NCBI GenBank assembly: GCA_030751555.1
Contig: JASMFX010000140.1
Coordinates: 1 to 5,532 of the forward strand
Direction: 5' to 3'
Length of the DNA: 5,532 nucleotides
Origin: Candidatus Woesearchaeota archaeon
Lineage (GTDB): Archaea; Nanoarchaeota; Nanoarchaeia; Woesearchaeales; CALCXY01
Below are positions 5,174 to 5,532 of this stretch, in pieces. A model generated the notes under the pieces. That model was not told the DNA's origin, did not search any database, and was given only the letters and a program-made list of their open reading frames with translations. How positions within the stretch are numbered: position 1 is the stretch's first letter; each line of letters begins with the position of its first letter. The position numbers were made by a program, and so were the translations under genes.

Positions 5174-5473
5174 ATGAACTATAAACCAATAACTAATGTA
5201 ATCAATAAAGTTGCACTTGTGGTTGCTCTTGCAACAACAGTTGGATGCAGCTCAAGAGATACTTATGTACGTGGCTATAAAACATCAGAACGTGTAAAAA
5301 CCATTCTGAATGAAACAGCCGATATCTTACATCAAAGAACAGGAGCAGATTTGACAAATTGCCTGGAGGTAATCTGTAAAGGTGCAAACCAATTCAGTAA
5401 TGATAACATCATCACGTATAACGAAGCACGTGCTTACAAGAAAAAACTTCAAGATCCTAACGGTTTAGAATGA
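5174..5473 (+). CDS. Small predicted lipoprotein of unknown function
   Basis: The 99-residue product starts with a short polar segment, a hydrophobic core (KVALVVALATTVG, 12-24) and a Cys at 25 followed by SS, which resembles a lipobox (TVGC, with Thr in place of the usual Leu at -3). It is likely exported and anchored through C25, on the outer face of the cell membrane. The remaining 74 residues are soluble and mainly helical, with a second Cys pair (C63, C68) that could form a disulphide. Near residues 73-84 the pattern SNDNIITYNEAR recalls a degenerate EF-hand or dockerin loop, but the first acidic ligand is missing, so calcium binding is only a thought. It follows the other exported-protein gene in the same direction and shares the NVxxKVAL leader segment with it. 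The family is not recognised. Confidence 0.68.
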   Translation: MNYKPITNVINKVALVVALATTVGCSSRDTYVRGYKTSERVKTILNETADILHQRTGADLTNCLEVICKGANQFSNDNIITYNEARAYKKKLQDPNGLE

Positions 5474-5508
5474 ACACAAATAATGCAGCACATTCACTTT
5501 ACAAATAA

Positions 5509-5521
5509 ACTTCTTTTTCTC
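5509..5521 (+). terminator. Pyrimidine-rich stretch, possible archaeal terminator
   Basis: A T-rich run (acttctttttctc) lies about 36 bases after the last stop codon and no hairpin precedes it. Archaeal RNA polymerase often stops at such runs, so it may end the exported-protein operon. The window ends too soon to see what follows. Confidence 0.3.
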
Positions 5522-5532
5522 TATCATTAATG

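Overview
The window looks like a piece of an AT-rich archaeal chromosome, probably from a DPANN lineage of the Woesearchaeota/Pacearchaeota kind. The reasons are an AbrB-headed PhoU-like regulator, an FCF1-type PIN nuclease, TATA boxes of the TTTATATA type about 25 bases ahead of several starts, Shine-Dalgarno sites only on some genes, and compact spacing. The lineage is inferred from protein style, not from a marker gene.

Layout: (1) 3-962, the 3' part of a membrane cation:proton antiporter, cut by the left window edge. (2) 963-1627, a 665-base stretch without a credible gene. From 971 to 1565 it is packed with perfect inverted repeats, including three long-range helices that enclose one another (971-981/1555-1565, 1030-1041/1497-1508, 1180-1189/1413-1422) and about a dozen local hairpins. 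This reads as one large, multi-branched non-coding RNA of about 595 nt and is the most remarkable feature here; I cannot match it to a known RNA class. (3) 1628-3000, a Nudix hydrolase with an unusual acidic Ser/Asp/Glu tail, coupled by a 4-base stop/start overlap to a PIN-domain nuclease, with its own TATA box. (4) 3039-3513, an unrecognised gene split by a one-base frameshift. (5) 3526-4449 on the minus strand, an AbrB-PhoU-like regulator. (6) 4590-5473, two small exported or lipid-anchored proteins with near-identical leader segments, transcribed divergently from the PhoU-like gene out of a compact two-TATA promoter region holding a TTTCGAAA palindrome.

How the parts may work together: the Nudix-PIN pair is almost certainly one transcription unit. 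Its position next to a large structured RNA makes an RNA-related job (processing, end chemistry or decay) attractive, but this is inference from proximity only. The PhoU-like protein may control the divergent exported-protein pair through the shared promoter region. No transposase, integrase, CRISPR array, tRNA or rRNA is visible.
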